DNA from: Bog-877 sp049518775
GTDB taxonomy: Bacteria > Chloroflexota > Dormibacteria > Aeolococcales > Bog-877
Direction: 5' to 3'
Assembly: GCA_049518775.1 (NCBI GenBank)
Contig: JBEKRL010000004.1
Location: 17,875-81,874 of the forward strand
DNA: 64,000 nt
The position numbers and the translations under genes are program-made. This document shows positions 25,441 through 34,994 of this stretch, one piece after another; within the stretch, counting starts at the first letter, position 1; every line of letters starts with the position of its first letter. The notes under the pieces are model-generated. The model did no database searches. It was not told the DNA's origin and saw nothing but the letters and a program-made list of their open reading frames with translations.

Positions 25441-26823
25441 CTACAGCACCGGCCAGCGTGGGCCGGGGTCGATTCCGGTGGACCGGTAGAGCCGCCCAGC
25501 TCGCTCCCGGGCCTGAGCCACCGCTCTCTCCTCGTCGATGGTGAGCAACCGCCCATCCCGGACCAGCCACCTGCCATCGACCATCACCGAGTCCACGTCA
25601 GCCCCGGTGGAGGCGTAGACCAGCGAGGAGACCGGGTTGAGGCCGGGCGCCATGTGGGCGCGCTCACGGTCGACGACCACCAGGTCAGCCTTCTTGCCCA
25701 CCTCGAGCGAACCGATCTCGTGCTCCCAGCGCAGCGCCTTGGCTCCATTGATCGTGGCCATCTCCAGCACCGTCTCCGCGGGCACGACGGTGGGGTCCCG
25801 TGAGACCGCCTTGTGAACCAGGGCCGCCAGCTTCATCTCCGCGAGGAGGTCGTAGGTGTTGTTGCTGGGACCTCCGTCGCAGCCGAGGGCCACGTTCACC
25901 CCGGCTGCCAGCAGCTTGGGGACCGGGCAGACCCCCGAGCCCAGCTTGGAGTTGGAGGAGGGGTTGTGGGACACGCTGGTGCCGGTCTCGGCCAGGATGC
26001 GAATGTCCTGGTCATCGATCCACACCATGTGCACCAGGACCACGTCAGGACCCACCAGGCCCACGCTGCGGGCGAACTCCACGGGAGACATCTGGTACGT
26101 CTGGCGCAGGAACTGGCGGTCCGCCTCGATCTCGGCCAGGTGCATGGTGATCTCCATGCCCCGGCTCCGGGCCTCGGACACCATCTCCCGGTAGAGCTCG
26201 GGAGACACCCCCCCCGGGGTCCGGGGGCCGAAACCGACGTGGATCCGGCCGTCGGCCGCCCCGTCCCAGCGGTCGAACATGTCGAGCGTGGTCAGCAGGC
26301 TCTCCTCGCGGGTCTCGCGCAGCCCCATCGGCATGGCGTTGTCCTGGGTTGCGTAGGTGGCGATGTCCATCACCTTCTTGGTCAGGCAGGCGCGGATGCC
26401 GGTGTCGACGACCACTTGGGCCACTCCGTCGAAGCCGTACCGATGCGCCAGGCCCGACTCCAGAAACGTGGTGGTGCCGGACCTCAACATCTCGGCGATG
26501 CAGAGGCGGGCGCTGACCACGCCATCCTCGTGGTCATAACTGCCCTGCAGCACCCACACCCGCTCGCAGAGCCATTGGACCAGCGCCATGTCGTCAGCGC
26601 AATCGCGGATCATCGCCTGCGCTTCGTGGACGTGGGTGTCGACCAGCCCGGGGATGATCAGCTTGCCGGCGAGGTCGATCTGCTCCTCGTCAGGATAGGC
26701 GCGCAGAACCTCGTCGGCCGGGCCCACCGCCGCGATGCGGTCCGCCCGCGCCACCAGCGCGCCGCGGCGAAAGATCCTGCGCCCGGGATCCACCGTGATG
26801 ATCGTCGCCCCGTTCAAGAGCAT
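25441..26823 (-). CDS. Amidohydrolase (MtaD/TrzA/guanine deaminase-like)
   Basis: 460 residues of mononuclear-metal amidohydrolase. IIPGLVDTHVHEAQ (His64, His66), ITMHLAEIEAD, VLVHMVWID and VALGCDGGPSNN provide the metal and catalytic residues; the closing GSLEVGKKADLVVVD is typical of the S-adenosylhomocysteine/methylthioadenosine deaminase and chlorohydrolase group. It likely deaminates a purine or related heterocycle. It is a paralogue of the adjacent SsnA, 64 bp downstream of it, and precedes selD by 53 bp. AGGAGGT just before ATG 26823 fixes the start; the longer frame is not needed. Confidence 0.88.
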   Translation of the reverse strand: MLLNGATIITVDPGRRIFRRGALVARADRIAAVGPADEVLRAYPDEEQIDLAGKLIIPGLVDTHVHEAQAMIRDCADDMALVQWLCERVWVLQGSYDHEDGVVSARLCIAEMLRSGTTTFLESGLAHRYGFDGVAQVVVDTGIRACLTKKVMDIATYATQDNAMPMGLRETREESLLTTLDMFDRWDGAADGRIHVGFGPRTPGGVSPELYREMVSEARSRGMEITMHLAEIEADRQFLRQTYQMSPVEFARSVGLVGPDVVLVHMVWIDDQDIRILAETGTSVSHNPSSNSKLGSGVCPVPKLLAAGVNVALGCDGGPSNNTYDLLAEMKLAALVHKAVSRDPTVVPAETVLEMATINGAKALRWEHEIGSLEVGKKADLVVVDRERAHMAPGLNPVSSLVYASTGADVDSVMVDGRWLVRDGRLLTIDEERAVAQARERAGRLYRSTGIDPGPRWPVL

Positions 26824-26887
26824 GCCCGACCTCCTGGCCGATTCGACCCGGGCGCGCGGATGGGCCCGGGGACGCCCCTGCCGCTGG

Positions 26888-28258
26888 TCAATCCATGACC
26901 GCCCGGTGCCACAGGGCACCGGCGCGCTCCCGGCTGCGGGCGGCGATCTCCTCCTCGTCGAGGCCGACCAGCTCCCGCCGTCGCATCAGCCACCGCCCCG
27001 CCACCATCGTGTCGGAGACCTGGCAGCCATCCGCTCCGGCGACGATATGTCCGCCCACGTTGCTGGCGGTGAGCGGCGTGGGCGCCCGGTAATCCAGGAG
27101 CACCAGGTCCGCTGGTCCTCCCACCCGCAGCTGCCCCAGCGGCCCCAGTTGGGGGACGAAGGGAGCGAAGAGCGAGTCGCAGATCCGCCCGCCGCCGGAG
27201 AAGGCGAGCGCCACCACCTCATCCGGCGGCAGCAGCCGGGGATCCCGGCCGGTCAGCCGGGCCTGTGACTGAGCGGCGCGCATCTCCTCGAACATGTTCA
27301 TGCTGACGCCGTCGGTGCCCAGCCCGATCGTCACCCCGGCCTGGCGGAGCGCGGTGATGGGGGCGCTGCCCACCGCGTTGCCCATGTTGGAGCGGGGGTT
27401 GTGCGCGACCGCCACCCCGGCCTGGGCCAGCTCGGCGATCTCGCGGCCGTCGACGTGGACGCAGTGGGCGGCGAGCGACCCGGGGCCCAGCACGCCGTGG
27501 GCTACCAGGTGCGGTACGACGCGACTGGCGAAGCGACGCTGACAGTCCTCCTGATCGACCGGGCCCTCGGCGACATGCACGTGGCAGCCCACCCCCTGCG
27601 CCGCGCCCAGGTCAGCGCAGGCGGACAGGGTCGCGGGGCTCAGGGTGAATGAGGCATGCAGCCCCACGGCCGCGGCCAGGCGGCCCCCCGGAGCGGCGGT
27701 TGGGGAGCGCAGGGAACTAATGAAACGCGCGTTCTCACGGATCCCCGCCTCGGTGTCGGCCGTGCCGTTGCGCTCCGACACCTCGTAGGCGAGGCACGCG
27801 CGCAGCCCCGAGGCCTCCACCGCGGTGGCGATCACGTCCAGGCTGCCGTCCACGCAGGATGGGCTGGCATGGTGGTCGACCAGGGTGGTGACGCCGTGCC
27901 GAATCGCGTCGACCAGACTCACCTCGGCGCTGGAGGCGATGTCCGCCGGGGTGAGGAGGCGGTCCAAGCGCCACCACAGCCCTTCCAGGATCTCCTGGAA
28001 ATCCCGCGGCGGGTCCCCGGGAAGGGCCATGCCGCGGGCGAACGCGGAGTACAGATGGGTGTGCGTGCAGAGCATCCCCGGCAGGCACAGGCCGCCCTCC
28101 GCATCCACCAGCTCGGCCTCCGGATGTTCGGCCGTCAGTGAGCTCGAACCGATGGCCCCGATCCGGCCATCCGCCACCAGGATCGCCCCGGTCTCCACCA
28201 GGGGGGCGCGCTCGTCCATGGTCACCACGGTGGCATTGGCGATGCAGATCGGCTTCAC
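26888..28258 (-). CDS. ssnA: Putative aminohydrolase SsnA
   Basis: 456 residues. MLCTHTHLYSAFARGM supplies the HxH metal pair (His66, His68); LWWRLDRLL, TTLVDHHASPSCVDGSL, HNPRSNMGNAVG and LGTDGVSMNMFEEM agree with E. coli SsnA rather than with generic deaminases. SsnA is encoded in the purine/uric acid region of E. coli and thought to hydrolyse a purine-derived ring. GTG 28258 with AGGGGG upstream gives an N-terminus like SsnA; the open frame extends 94 codons further without similarity. It stands between the LLM flavoenzyme and a second amidohydrolase on the same strand. Confidence 0.9.
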   Translation of the reverse strand: MKPICIANATVVTMDERAPLVETGAILVADGRIGAIGSSSLTAEHPEAELVDAEGGLCLPGMLCTHTHLYSAFARGMALPGDPPRDFQEILEGLWWRLDRLLTPADIASSAEVSLVDAIRHGVTTLVDHHASPSCVDGSLDVIATAVEASGLRACLAYEVSERNGTADTEAGIRENARFISSLRSPTAAPGGRLAAAVGLHASFTLSPATLSACADLGAAQGVGCHVHVAEGPVDQEDCQRRFASRVVPHLVAHGVLGPGSLAAHCVHVDGREIAELAQAGVAVAHNPRSNMGNAVGSAPITALRQAGVTIGLGTDGVSMNMFEEMRAAQSQARLTGRDPRLLPPDEVVALAFSGGGRICDSLFAPFVPQLGPLGQLRVGGPADLVLLDYRAPTPLTASNVGGHIVAGADGCQVSDTMVAGRWLMRRRELVGLDEEEIAARSRERAGALWHRAVMD

Positions 28259-28484
28259 CGCGGCCCCCTGGGGATCGTGACCGGAGATCGCAGGGGTGGC
28301 GGAGGAGCGGGCCAGCGGGTGTCGACCTGGTCGCAGGAAGATGCGGCAGACCGCGCCGGCCGCCCCTCCCCCTCCCGGCTGGAAGCGGTTGGCGCTGCCC
28401 TTGTCCAGGCTGCAGCGGGCGGCGCCCCGCGATGGAGCCGGACGGGCTCCACCGCCTCCTGGCGGCGTATGTCGCGGTCCGAAC

Positions 28485-29537
28485 TCATGGCGCCGGGTTC
28501 GCCTGACCGCCGGCCCCGGAACCGGGGGTGACACCCTCAAGGCCGCCGGCGAAGAGGTCGATCATGGCCCGAACGTCCGGACCCAGCGGGTACAGCACCG
28601 GGCAGGTGCAGCCGCTGGCGACGTACTCGGCAACCTTGGCCCGGCACTCGTCGGGCGTCCCGGAGGCGCTGAGCATCTGCACCACGTCATCGGGCACCAG
28701 GTGGGCGGCCTCCACCACCTCCGCATGGGTGGCCGGCCAGTGCAGCACCGCGGCGATGCGGTCGAGCAGGTCCTGGGGTACGCCCGACGCCTTCATGAGA
28801 TGGGGCTGCTGGCCCAGGTACTGGGTGATCAGCAGGCGCGCCGCATCCAGCGCCACCCGGCGGTCCCGGTCCAAGGAGCAGATGACCAGCTGGGGACGGT
28901 CGACGTCCACGACCCCGCGGCCGGCCCGCGCCGCCCCTTGTTGCAACTGCTCCAGCGCCTGGCGGGTGTAGCCGGGTGACACCAGATAGTTGAGCAGGAC
29001 CCCATCAGCTATCTCCCCCGCCAGCTCCATCATCCGCGGCCCGGTGGCGCCGATGTAGATCGGTACCGCCTTGGGTCGCCGCTCCTGATGCACGTAGTCC
29101 AGCTCCACCGCGTCGAGGTGGACGAACTCTCCCTGGAAGGTCACCGACCCGCCCGCCAGCAGAGCTCGGACCGTGGTCACCGTCTCTCTCATGGCGACCA
29201 CCGGCCGGGAGCGCTGGATGCCGACGCGGCTGGCCAGGGGGTCCCACCAGTCACCGATCCCGAGCATGACCCGACCCGGCGCCAGGTCGTCCAGGGTGGA
29301 GAAGGTGGAAGCCAGCAGCGCGGTGTTGCGCGTCCACCGGTTGACCACGCCGCTGCCCACCAGGATCCGCTCGGTCGCGGTGAGGAACGCGGCCATGGGT
29401 ACCGTCGCCTCCCGGGCCAGCCGGCTCTCGGCCTGCCATACCGCGGAGAAGCCATTGGCTTCGGCGTACTGGGCCAGGGTGATCCCCTGGCGCACGGAGT
29501 GGGCGTCCTGAAGGTAGAGGGCGACGGGGACGGTCAC
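28485..29537 (-). CDS. LLM-class (F420-type) flavin oxidoreductase
   Basis: 350 residues of the bacterial luciferase-like TIM barrel. GFSAVWQAE, GSGVVNRWTRNTALLAS, LAPGRVMLGIG and PIYIGATGPRMMELAGEIADGVLLN are signatures of the F420-dependent subgroup related to methylene-tetrahydromethanopterin reductase. It would catalyse a hydride transfer with F420 or FMN. It lies between ygeX and ssnA, where enteric clusters carry the unrelated iron-sulfur reductase YgfK; acting as the purine-ring reductase is an inference. An alternative is a flavin monooxygenase as in pyrimidine or hydantoin breakdown. GTG start. Confidence 0.85.
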   Translation of the reverse strand: MTVPVALYLQDAHSVRQGITLAQYAEANGFSAVWQAESRLAREATVPMAAFLTATERILVGSGVVNRWTRNTALLASTFSTLDDLAPGRVMLGIGDWWDPLASRVGIQRSRPVVAMRETVTTVRALLAGGSVTFQGEFVHLDAVELDYVHQERRPKAVPIYIGATGPRMMELAGEIADGVLLNYLVSPGYTRQALEQLQQGAARAGRGVVDVDRPQLVICSLDRDRRVALDAARLLITQYLGQQPHLMKASGVPQDLLDRIAAVLHWPATHAEVVEAAHLVPDDVVQMLSASGTPDECRAKVAEYVASGCTCPVLYPLGPDVRAMIDLFAGGLEGVTPGSGAGGQANPAP

Positions 29538-29726
29538 GACCGCTTCCCCCTACGCGGGCGCTGGCCCGGCCGGCGGCGGCCGCCGAGTGGCTCTGGGGAT
29601 CCGTGGTGGTGCCCGCCGGCACCACCGAGAGATTGGGTGTCTGATCTCATGAAATGCACCTTCTTGGGACGCGCCGACGGTTCCGGTCGCCAATTGTGCG
29701 GATGGGTCGCACCGTCCTTGCTTCTC

Positions 29727-30872
29727 CTAGTTCCCCGGGCTGTCTCCGACCACCGCCCGGTAGCCGGCCGGATCGGTGGCCCCCTCGGTGTTCACGATCA
29801 GCACCCGCGCCTTCCGGCCCAGGCCCAGCGCCAGGCGGGCCTGCCGCTGCTCTGCCAGAGCCAGCAGTCCCGCCACGCCCGCGGCGCCTGACTCCCCGGA
29901 TTCGACGCCGGCGGCCGCCAGATCGCGCATCGCCTTCCGGGCCCACTCATCATCGATGGCGCAGAAGACGGTGGCGAGCGCCTGGACGTAGGGCCAGGCC
30001 ACCAGGGACGGTGTTCCGCAGTTCAAACCGGCCATGATCGAGTCCTGGGTGGCATCGACACTGGTGCGCCGGCCCGCGCGTGCCGAGGCCAGGCAGCAGG
30101 CGGCGGTCAGGGGCTCGACGACGGCCATTCGAGGCGGCCGGGGGACGCTCAGGTAGTACCTGGCGGCCGCCCCGGCCAGGGCCCCGACGCCCGCCTGGAT
30201 CAGCACCACGTCCACCGGTCCGGGAAGCTGGTCGGCGCACTCCGCAAAGATGGTCTGGTAGCCATCCATGACCCAGCCGGGGACGGTCACGTCCGTCCCG
30301 ATGGCCACGTCGACCACCAGCAGCCATCCCTGGCTCGCGGCGGCGGCGGTGGCGGCCTCCACCGCCTGGTCGAAGGTGCCCGGTTCCACCCGCACCAGCG
30401 CGCCCTCGCCCTCGAGGGCCTCGATCCGGGCGGGTACGGTCTCGTCGGGGACATACACGACCGCGTTCAGGCCGAGCTCGCGAGCCATGTGAGCCACGCC
30501 TCGGCCGTGGTTGCCGTCGGTGGCGGTGACCAGGGTGAGGTCGCCCATGCCGGCGGCCGCCGCCTGCAGCTGGGCCCAGCCCGATCCGGCGAAGGGCAGG
30601 CCCGCTCGTCCCAGGATCAACCGGTTGACGGCCCAGGAGCCACCCAGGATCTTGAAGGAGGGGAGGCCGAGGCGCTCGCTCTCGTCCTTGATCCAGAGCT
30701 CGCCAACTCCGAGCTCCTCCGCAAGCTTGGGGAGGAGGTGCACGGGCGTGGGCGCGTAGCCCGGGATGGTGCGGTGGAAGGGCCTCGGATCCTGGACACC
30801 CTCGACGGGCTCGCTCGGACGCGGTCCCGCGTCCAGCACCAGCACCTCCGGGGGGGTGGCCGCAGGACTCAT
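29727..30872 (-). CDS. ygeX: Diaminopropionate ammonia-lyase (YgeX)
   Basis: 381 residues, fold-type II PLP enzyme converting 2,3-diaminopropionate to pyruvate and two ammonia. IKDESERLGLPSFKILGG holds the Schiff-base Lys74, VTATDGNHGRGVA contains the Asp (119) that in E. coli YgeX acts as base for the D-isomer, VLIQAGVGALAG is the phosphate loop and GVESGESGAAG closes the site. Length and motif spacing match E. coli YgeX (398 residues). In the island it would finish breakdown of the carbon skeleton left after ureide removal, yielding pyruvate. Confidence 0.94.
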   Translation of the reverse strand: MSPAATPPEVLVLDAGPRPSEPVEGVQDPRPFHRTIPGYAPTPVHLLPKLAEELGVGELWIKDESERLGLPSFKILGGSWAVNRLILGRAGLPFAGSGWAQLQAAAAGMGDLTLVTATDGNHGRGVAHMARELGLNAVVYVPDETVPARIEALEGEGALVRVEPGTFDQAVEAATAAAASQGWLLVVDVAIGTDVTVPGWVMDGYQTIFAECADQLPGPVDVVLIQAGVGALAGAAARYYLSVPRPPRMAVVEPLTAACCLASARAGRRTSVDATQDSIMAGLNCGTPSLVAWPYVQALATVFCAIDDEWARKAMRDLAAAGVESGESGAAGVAGLLALAEQRQARLALGLGRKARVLIVNTEGATDPAGYRAVVGDSPGN

Positions 30873-31089
30873 GCGCGCGCGCTCCCCGGCTCCACCTGAA
30901 GCGGAGCCTCCTCAGCCTGCCCAGCCTCCGGGCTCACCGGCCGGCCGCCCCCGCCACCCTTCGTCCCTCCCCCGGAGCGCTGGGCCGCTCGCGTAGGTCC
31001 GGTGGGCGCGCCGAGAAGCCATGCCCTGTCCAGGCCACCGGATCAAGATGGCCGTCCGCACCCACTGCCGCGGCTGTCAACCGCACCCG

Positions 31090-34059
31090 CTACCCGTCCT
31101 CGCCGGCGGGCGCCGCGGCCGCGCTCTGGAGCGCAGCCCACACCCGCGGTGGGGTGAGCGGGATCTGGCGGATGCGGACGCCAGTGGCATCAGCCACCGC
31201 ATTCGCCACCGCCGGGGCCACCCCGTCCAACGGGATCTCGGCGACCGCCTTGGCCCCGTAGGGACCGAAGGGGTCATGGGTCTCGACCAGATAGGTATCC
31301 ATCGAGGGCATGTCCTGGGCGCCGAAGATCCGGTACTCGGCCAGATCGGTGGTCAGCAGTCGGCCGGCGCCGTCGTAGAGCATCTCCTCGCTGACGGCGT
31401 AGCCGAGCGCCTGGGTGACGCCGCCGTCCACTTGGCCCTCGGCGGTGGCCGGGTTGATGGCGCGCCCGCAGTCGACCGCGGACACCACCCGCAGGACCGT
31501 CACCGCCCCGGTCTCGGTGTCGACCTCGACCTCAACGAACTGGGCCGCGAACGGCGGCGGCGAGTTGTTGCTCATGTAGGAGGCGGTGGCCATGATCTGA
31601 TGCTGGTCCTCGACGTGCAGGGAGTGCAGCGCGACCTCTGAGACACTGACCCCCGGCCCTTCCGGGCTGCTCACGATCCGGTTGGCGCACTGCAGCCGGT
31701 CCGGGGCAGTGCCGAGCATGGCGCCGGCCACCGCGAGGATCTGCGTCCGCGCCCGTTCCGCCGCCAGCTTCACCGCTCCGCCGGAGATGTAGGTGGTGCT
31801 GGAGGCGTAGGCCCCGGTGTCGAAGGGGGTGAAGTCGGTGTCGGAGGAATGGATGATGATGTCCTCGAGCGGGACCCCGAGAACCTCGGCGGCGATCTGG
31901 GCCAGCACCGTGTCGGATCCGGTGCCGAGATCGGTCGCCCCCACCAGCAGGTTGAAGGACCCGTCGTCGTTGAGCTTGATGCTGGCGGCACCCATGTCCA
32001 GGCCGGCGATGGCGGTCCCGTGCATGGCGATCGCCATGCCGATCCCGCGTCGGAGGGGCCCGCGATCGGCTCCCTTCCGCCTGCGCTCCCAGCCGATCGC
32101 CGCCGCCCCCTTCTCCATGCAGTCCACCAGCCCACAGCTCTCGATGATCTGAGGCAGGCCCTCCTTGCCCTCGCCGAGCGCCTCCGCCAGGATGTTCTGG
32201 TCCCCCACGCGCACGCAGTTCTGGAGGCGCAGGACCAGCGGATCCATTCCCAGGCGGCGCGCCACCTCATCGATCTGGCTCTCCAGGGCGAAGAAACCCT
32301 GGGGCGCGCCGTAGCCCCGAAAAGCACCGGCGGGGGGAAGGTTGGTGTACACGACGTCGGCCACGAAGCGCACGTTGGGGACTCGGTAGATGGGAAGCGA
32401 CTTGGAGCCGGTGTTGCCCTGCACGGTGAGGGCGTGAGTCCCGTAGGCGCCGGTGTTGCCGAGGACGTACATGTCGTTGGCCACGATGGTGCCGTCGCGG
32501 TTGGCCCCGGTGCGCAGGCGGATGCGCTGCGGGTGGCGCGAGCGGCTGCTGCGGAACTCCTCAGCCCTGGTGTACTCGAGCCGCACCGGCCGGTTGGTCG
32601 CCATGGTCAGGTGGGCGCAGATGTCCTCGATCAGCACCTCCTGCTTGACCCCGAAGCCACCGCCGATCCGTGGCTTGATGACCCTGATCCGCCGCGGTGG
32701 CAGGCCGATCACGGGCGCGATGATGCGGCGGACGTGGTAGGGCACCTGGGTGCTGGTGCGCACCACCATGCGCTCATCCTCATCCCAGTAGGTGATGACG
32801 ATGTGATTCTCCAGGGGAGTCTGCTGTACCTGGGGCACCAGGTACTCCGCCTCGACCACCAGGTCGGCCTCCGCCAGCGCCTTCTCCACATCCCCCACCT
32901 CGGCCTCGATGCGGGCGGCGAGGTTCCGGTCTCGGTCCTCGATGTGATAGGCCTCCGGCTCGGGATGGATGCAGGGCGCCCCGGGCCGCATCGCCTCTTG
33001 CGGATCCAGGACTGCGGGCAGGATCTCGTAGTCCACCTCTATCAGCTGGAGCGCCCGCTCGGCGATCTCCTCGGTGTCGGCGGCGACCGCGGCGACGCGA
33101 TCTCCGACGAACCGGACCACCGAGTCCAGGCTGAACTGGTCATGAGGGCCCGGTTCGGGCCAGGACTGGCCCGCAGAGGTGTACACGACGCGGGGCAGGT
33201 CCGCGTAGGTGAGCACGGCGTGGACGCCGGGCAGGCCCCGGGCGGCGCTGACGTCGATTCGGCGCAGGCGCGCGTGGGCATGGGGGCTGGTCAACAGCTT
33301 GGCGTGGAGCAGGCCCCGGAGCTCGACGTCGTCCACGAAGCTGGGACTGCCCGCGGTCAGCTTGGGGGCGTCGACCTTGCGCTCGCGCTTTCCCACCACC
33401 TGCAGCTGCTCGGCCGGACGGGCCGGGGGCGCGCCCGACTCCGGCTGCCGGTTGCGGCCCTGTCGGTCGCCCGGCCCGGTGGAGCCGTCATCCCCGTCAT
33501 CCCCGCCGTCCGGCTGCCGCGGATCGGCGATACGGGGAGCCCACGGGTGCCCCGCATCCAGTGGCCTGAGGGCACCTGGCGGCCCCGCGCCGGGAGCATC
33601 TCCCCGCATCACCGCCGCCGCCTGGAGAATCGCCTCAACCGGCTTGAGGTAGCCGGTGCACCGGCAGAGGTTGCCTGACAGGGCGTCCCGGACCTCGGCC
33701 TCGGAGGGGTTGGGCTCGCGGTCCAGCAGGGCCTTGGCCCCGAGGACCATCCCGGGGATGCAGAAGCCGCACTGCACCGAGCCGTTGTCCACCAGAGCTT
33801 GCTGGATCGGGGTCAGCCCCGTGGACCGTCCCAGGCCCTCGACCGTGGTCAACCGGCGCCCCTGGGCCTGGGCCGCCAGCATGACGCAGGTCACGCGCGG
33901 CACCCCGTCGACGAGGACGGTGCACACACCGCACTCCCCGGTCTCGCATCCGTGCTTGACACTGAAGACGCCGGCGGAGCGCAGAGCCTTTAGCAGGGAG
34001 GTGTTGGGGGCGACCTCGAGCTCCAGGGAGCTGCCATTGAGCTCGCAGCGGAGCTTCAT
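31090..34059 (-). CDS. xdhD: Fused Fe-S / molybdopterin hydroxylase, XdhD type
   Basis: 989 residues combining two subunits. Residues 1-150 carry two [2Fe-2S] sites: Cys38, 43, 46, 58 and Cys97, 100, 132, 134. After an acidic, Pro-rich linker (about 155-215) comes the large molybdopterin subunit: VGKRERKVDAPKLTAGSPSF, IGGGFGVKQE, AGAFRGYGAPQ (Arg equivalent to the purine-binding Arg of xanthine dehydrogenase) and a C-terminal AEIP carrying the catalytic Glu. E. coli XdhD has this fusion and is a predicted selenium-dependent purine hydroxylase. It overlaps the FAD-subunit gene by 4 bp (ATGA). Confidence 0.92.
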   Translation of the reverse strand: MKLRCELNGSSLELEVAPNTSLLKALRSAGVFSVKHGCETGECGVCTVLVDGVPRVTCVMLAAQAQGRRLTTVEGLGRSTGLTPIQQALVDNGSVQCGFCIPGMVLGAKALLDREPNPSEAEVRDALSGNLCRCTGYLKPVEAILQAAAVMRGDAPGAGPPGALRPLDAGHPWAPRIADPRQPDGGDDGDDGSTGPGDRQGRNRQPESGAPPARPAEQLQVVGKRERKVDAPKLTAGSPSFVDDVELRGLLHAKLLTSPHAHARLRRIDVSAARGLPGVHAVLTYADLPRVVYTSAGQSWPEPGPHDQFSLDSVVRFVGDRVAAVAADTEEIAERALQLIEVDYEILPAVLDPQEAMRPGAPCIHPEPEAYHIEDRDRNLAARIEAEVGDVEKALAEADLVVEAEYLVPQVQQTPLENHIVITYWDEDERMVVRTSTQVPYHVRRIIAPVIGLPPRRIRVIKPRIGGGFGVKQEVLIEDICAHLTMATNRPVRLEYTRAEEFRSSRSRHPQRIRLRTGANRDGTIVANDMYVLGNTGAYGTHALTVQGNTGSKSLPIYRVPNVRFVADVVYTNLPPAGAFRGYGAPQGFFALESQIDEVARRLGMDPLVLRLQNCVRVGDQNILAEALGEGKEGLPQIIESCGLVDCMEKGAAAIGWERRRKGADRGPLRRGIGMAIAMHGTAIAGLDMGAASIKLNDDGSFNLLVGATDLGTGSDTVLAQIAAEVLGVPLEDIIIHSSDTDFTPFDTGAYASSTTYISGGAVKLAAERARTQILAVAGAMLGTAPDRLQCANRIVSSPEGPGVSVSEVALHSLHVEDQHQIMATASYMSNNSPPPFAAQFVEVEVDTETGAVTVLRVVSAVDCGRAINPATAEGQVDGGVTQALGYAVSEEMLYDGAGRLLTTDLAEYRIFGAQDMPSMDTYLVETHDPFGPYGAKAVAEIPLDGVAPAVANAVADATGVRIRQIPLTPPRVWAALQSAAAAPAGEDG

Positions 34060-34994
34060 CCGGCGGCCCCGCGGGAGGGGTCCGCGCGGTCGGTGGCGGC
34101 GCGTTGGGCGGCTTGGCGGATGGCCCGCCGCAGGAGCACGCGGCTCACCGCCCCCCGGTAGCGCCTCGAGGCCCGGAAGTCGTCGCCAGGCAGCACCGCC
34201 TCAAGGCCCCGGTCCAGCGCCCGGTCCACCGCGGCGGCGGCGAGGTCGGTCCCGCGCAGCTCCGCCTCTACCCCCGCAAGCCGGACCGGTGCCCATCCGG
34301 CCCCGCCCAGCGCCAGCCGCACGACACAGCCACCGCCGGCGCAGGGCTCCACCACGGCCACCGCGTGGAGCAGCGCCGGGTCGCTGGCTGTGCGCGCCAC
34401 CCGCAGGAAGGAGGCCCCGCGCCCGGGTCCGACGGCGGACCCCGACGGGGCTCGGCCGGTGACCAGGCCGGTTTGATCCGGATGGGGGACCTGGACCTGG
34501 AGGAGGATGCCCGGCGTCGGGAGCCCGTCCCTGCAGTCCGCCATTGCCAGCTCGTGCTCCCGGCCTTCCAGGCCCATAACTCTCACCCTGGCCTCAAGCG
34601 CCAGCAGCACCACCGCCAGGTCGGCTCGGGAGGCGCTCCCCAGCGCCAAGGTCCCCCCGAGGGTGGCGGCGTTGCGCAGCATTCGGGTGGCGGAGCTCTG
34701 CGCGGCGGCCGCGATCACCCCCCACCACAGGGCCCGGCTGGTGCGGTCCTCGGCCAGAGCCTGCAGGGTCGTCGTGGCCCCGATCACCAGGCCGTCGGGG
34801 TCGAAGCGGATGAAGTCGAGGCCGAGGCCGCCGAGGTCCACGACGGCCTCCACTCCGGCGGCCGGGCCGCCGCTGAGAGCCGTGGCACCGCCGAGTGGCA
34901 CCGTGCGAGGCCGCACCCGAGACAGGAGCCTCAGGGCCTGCGCCATCTGGATGGGGCGGTCGTACTCGAGCAGGTCGGCGAGCATCCGCTCCAC
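34056..34994 (-). CDS. FAD-binding subunit of molybdenum hydroxylase (YgfM-like)
   Basis: 312 residues of the CoxM / XdhB FAD-binding type. VPLGGATALSGG matches the first flavin loop and RNAATLGGTLALGSASRADLAVVLLAL the second (N-AT-GGN-A-ASP-AD--P-LLAL in the family). It passes electrons from the Fe-S part of the fused hydroxylase. The GTG start shares one base with the TAG of adenine deaminase, and the stop overlaps the start of the fused hydroxylase, so the three are one transcript. E. coli YgfM is the likely counterpart; divergence is high, so this is by position and fold. Confidence 0.87.
   Translation of the reverse strand: MERMLADLLEYDRPIQMAQALRLLSRVRPRTVPLGGATALSGGPAAGVEAVVDLGGLGLDFIRFDPDGLVIGATTTLQALAEDRTSRALWWGVIAAAAQSSATRMLRNAATLGGTLALGSASRADLAVVLLALEARVRVMGLEGREHELAMADCRDGLPTPGILLQVQVPHPDQTGLVTGRAPSGSAVGPGRGASFLRVARTASDPALLHAVAVVEPCAGGGCVVRLALGGAGWAPVRLAGVEAELRGTDLAAAAVDRALDRGLEAVLPGDDFRASRRYRGAVSRVLLRRAIRQAAQRAATDRADPSRGAAG

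Noticed and set aside
31849..33678. 609-codon plus-strand frame within xdhD
   Set aside because: Antisense to a full set of Fe-S and molybdopterin motifs; His/Asp/Gly-rich with no domain.
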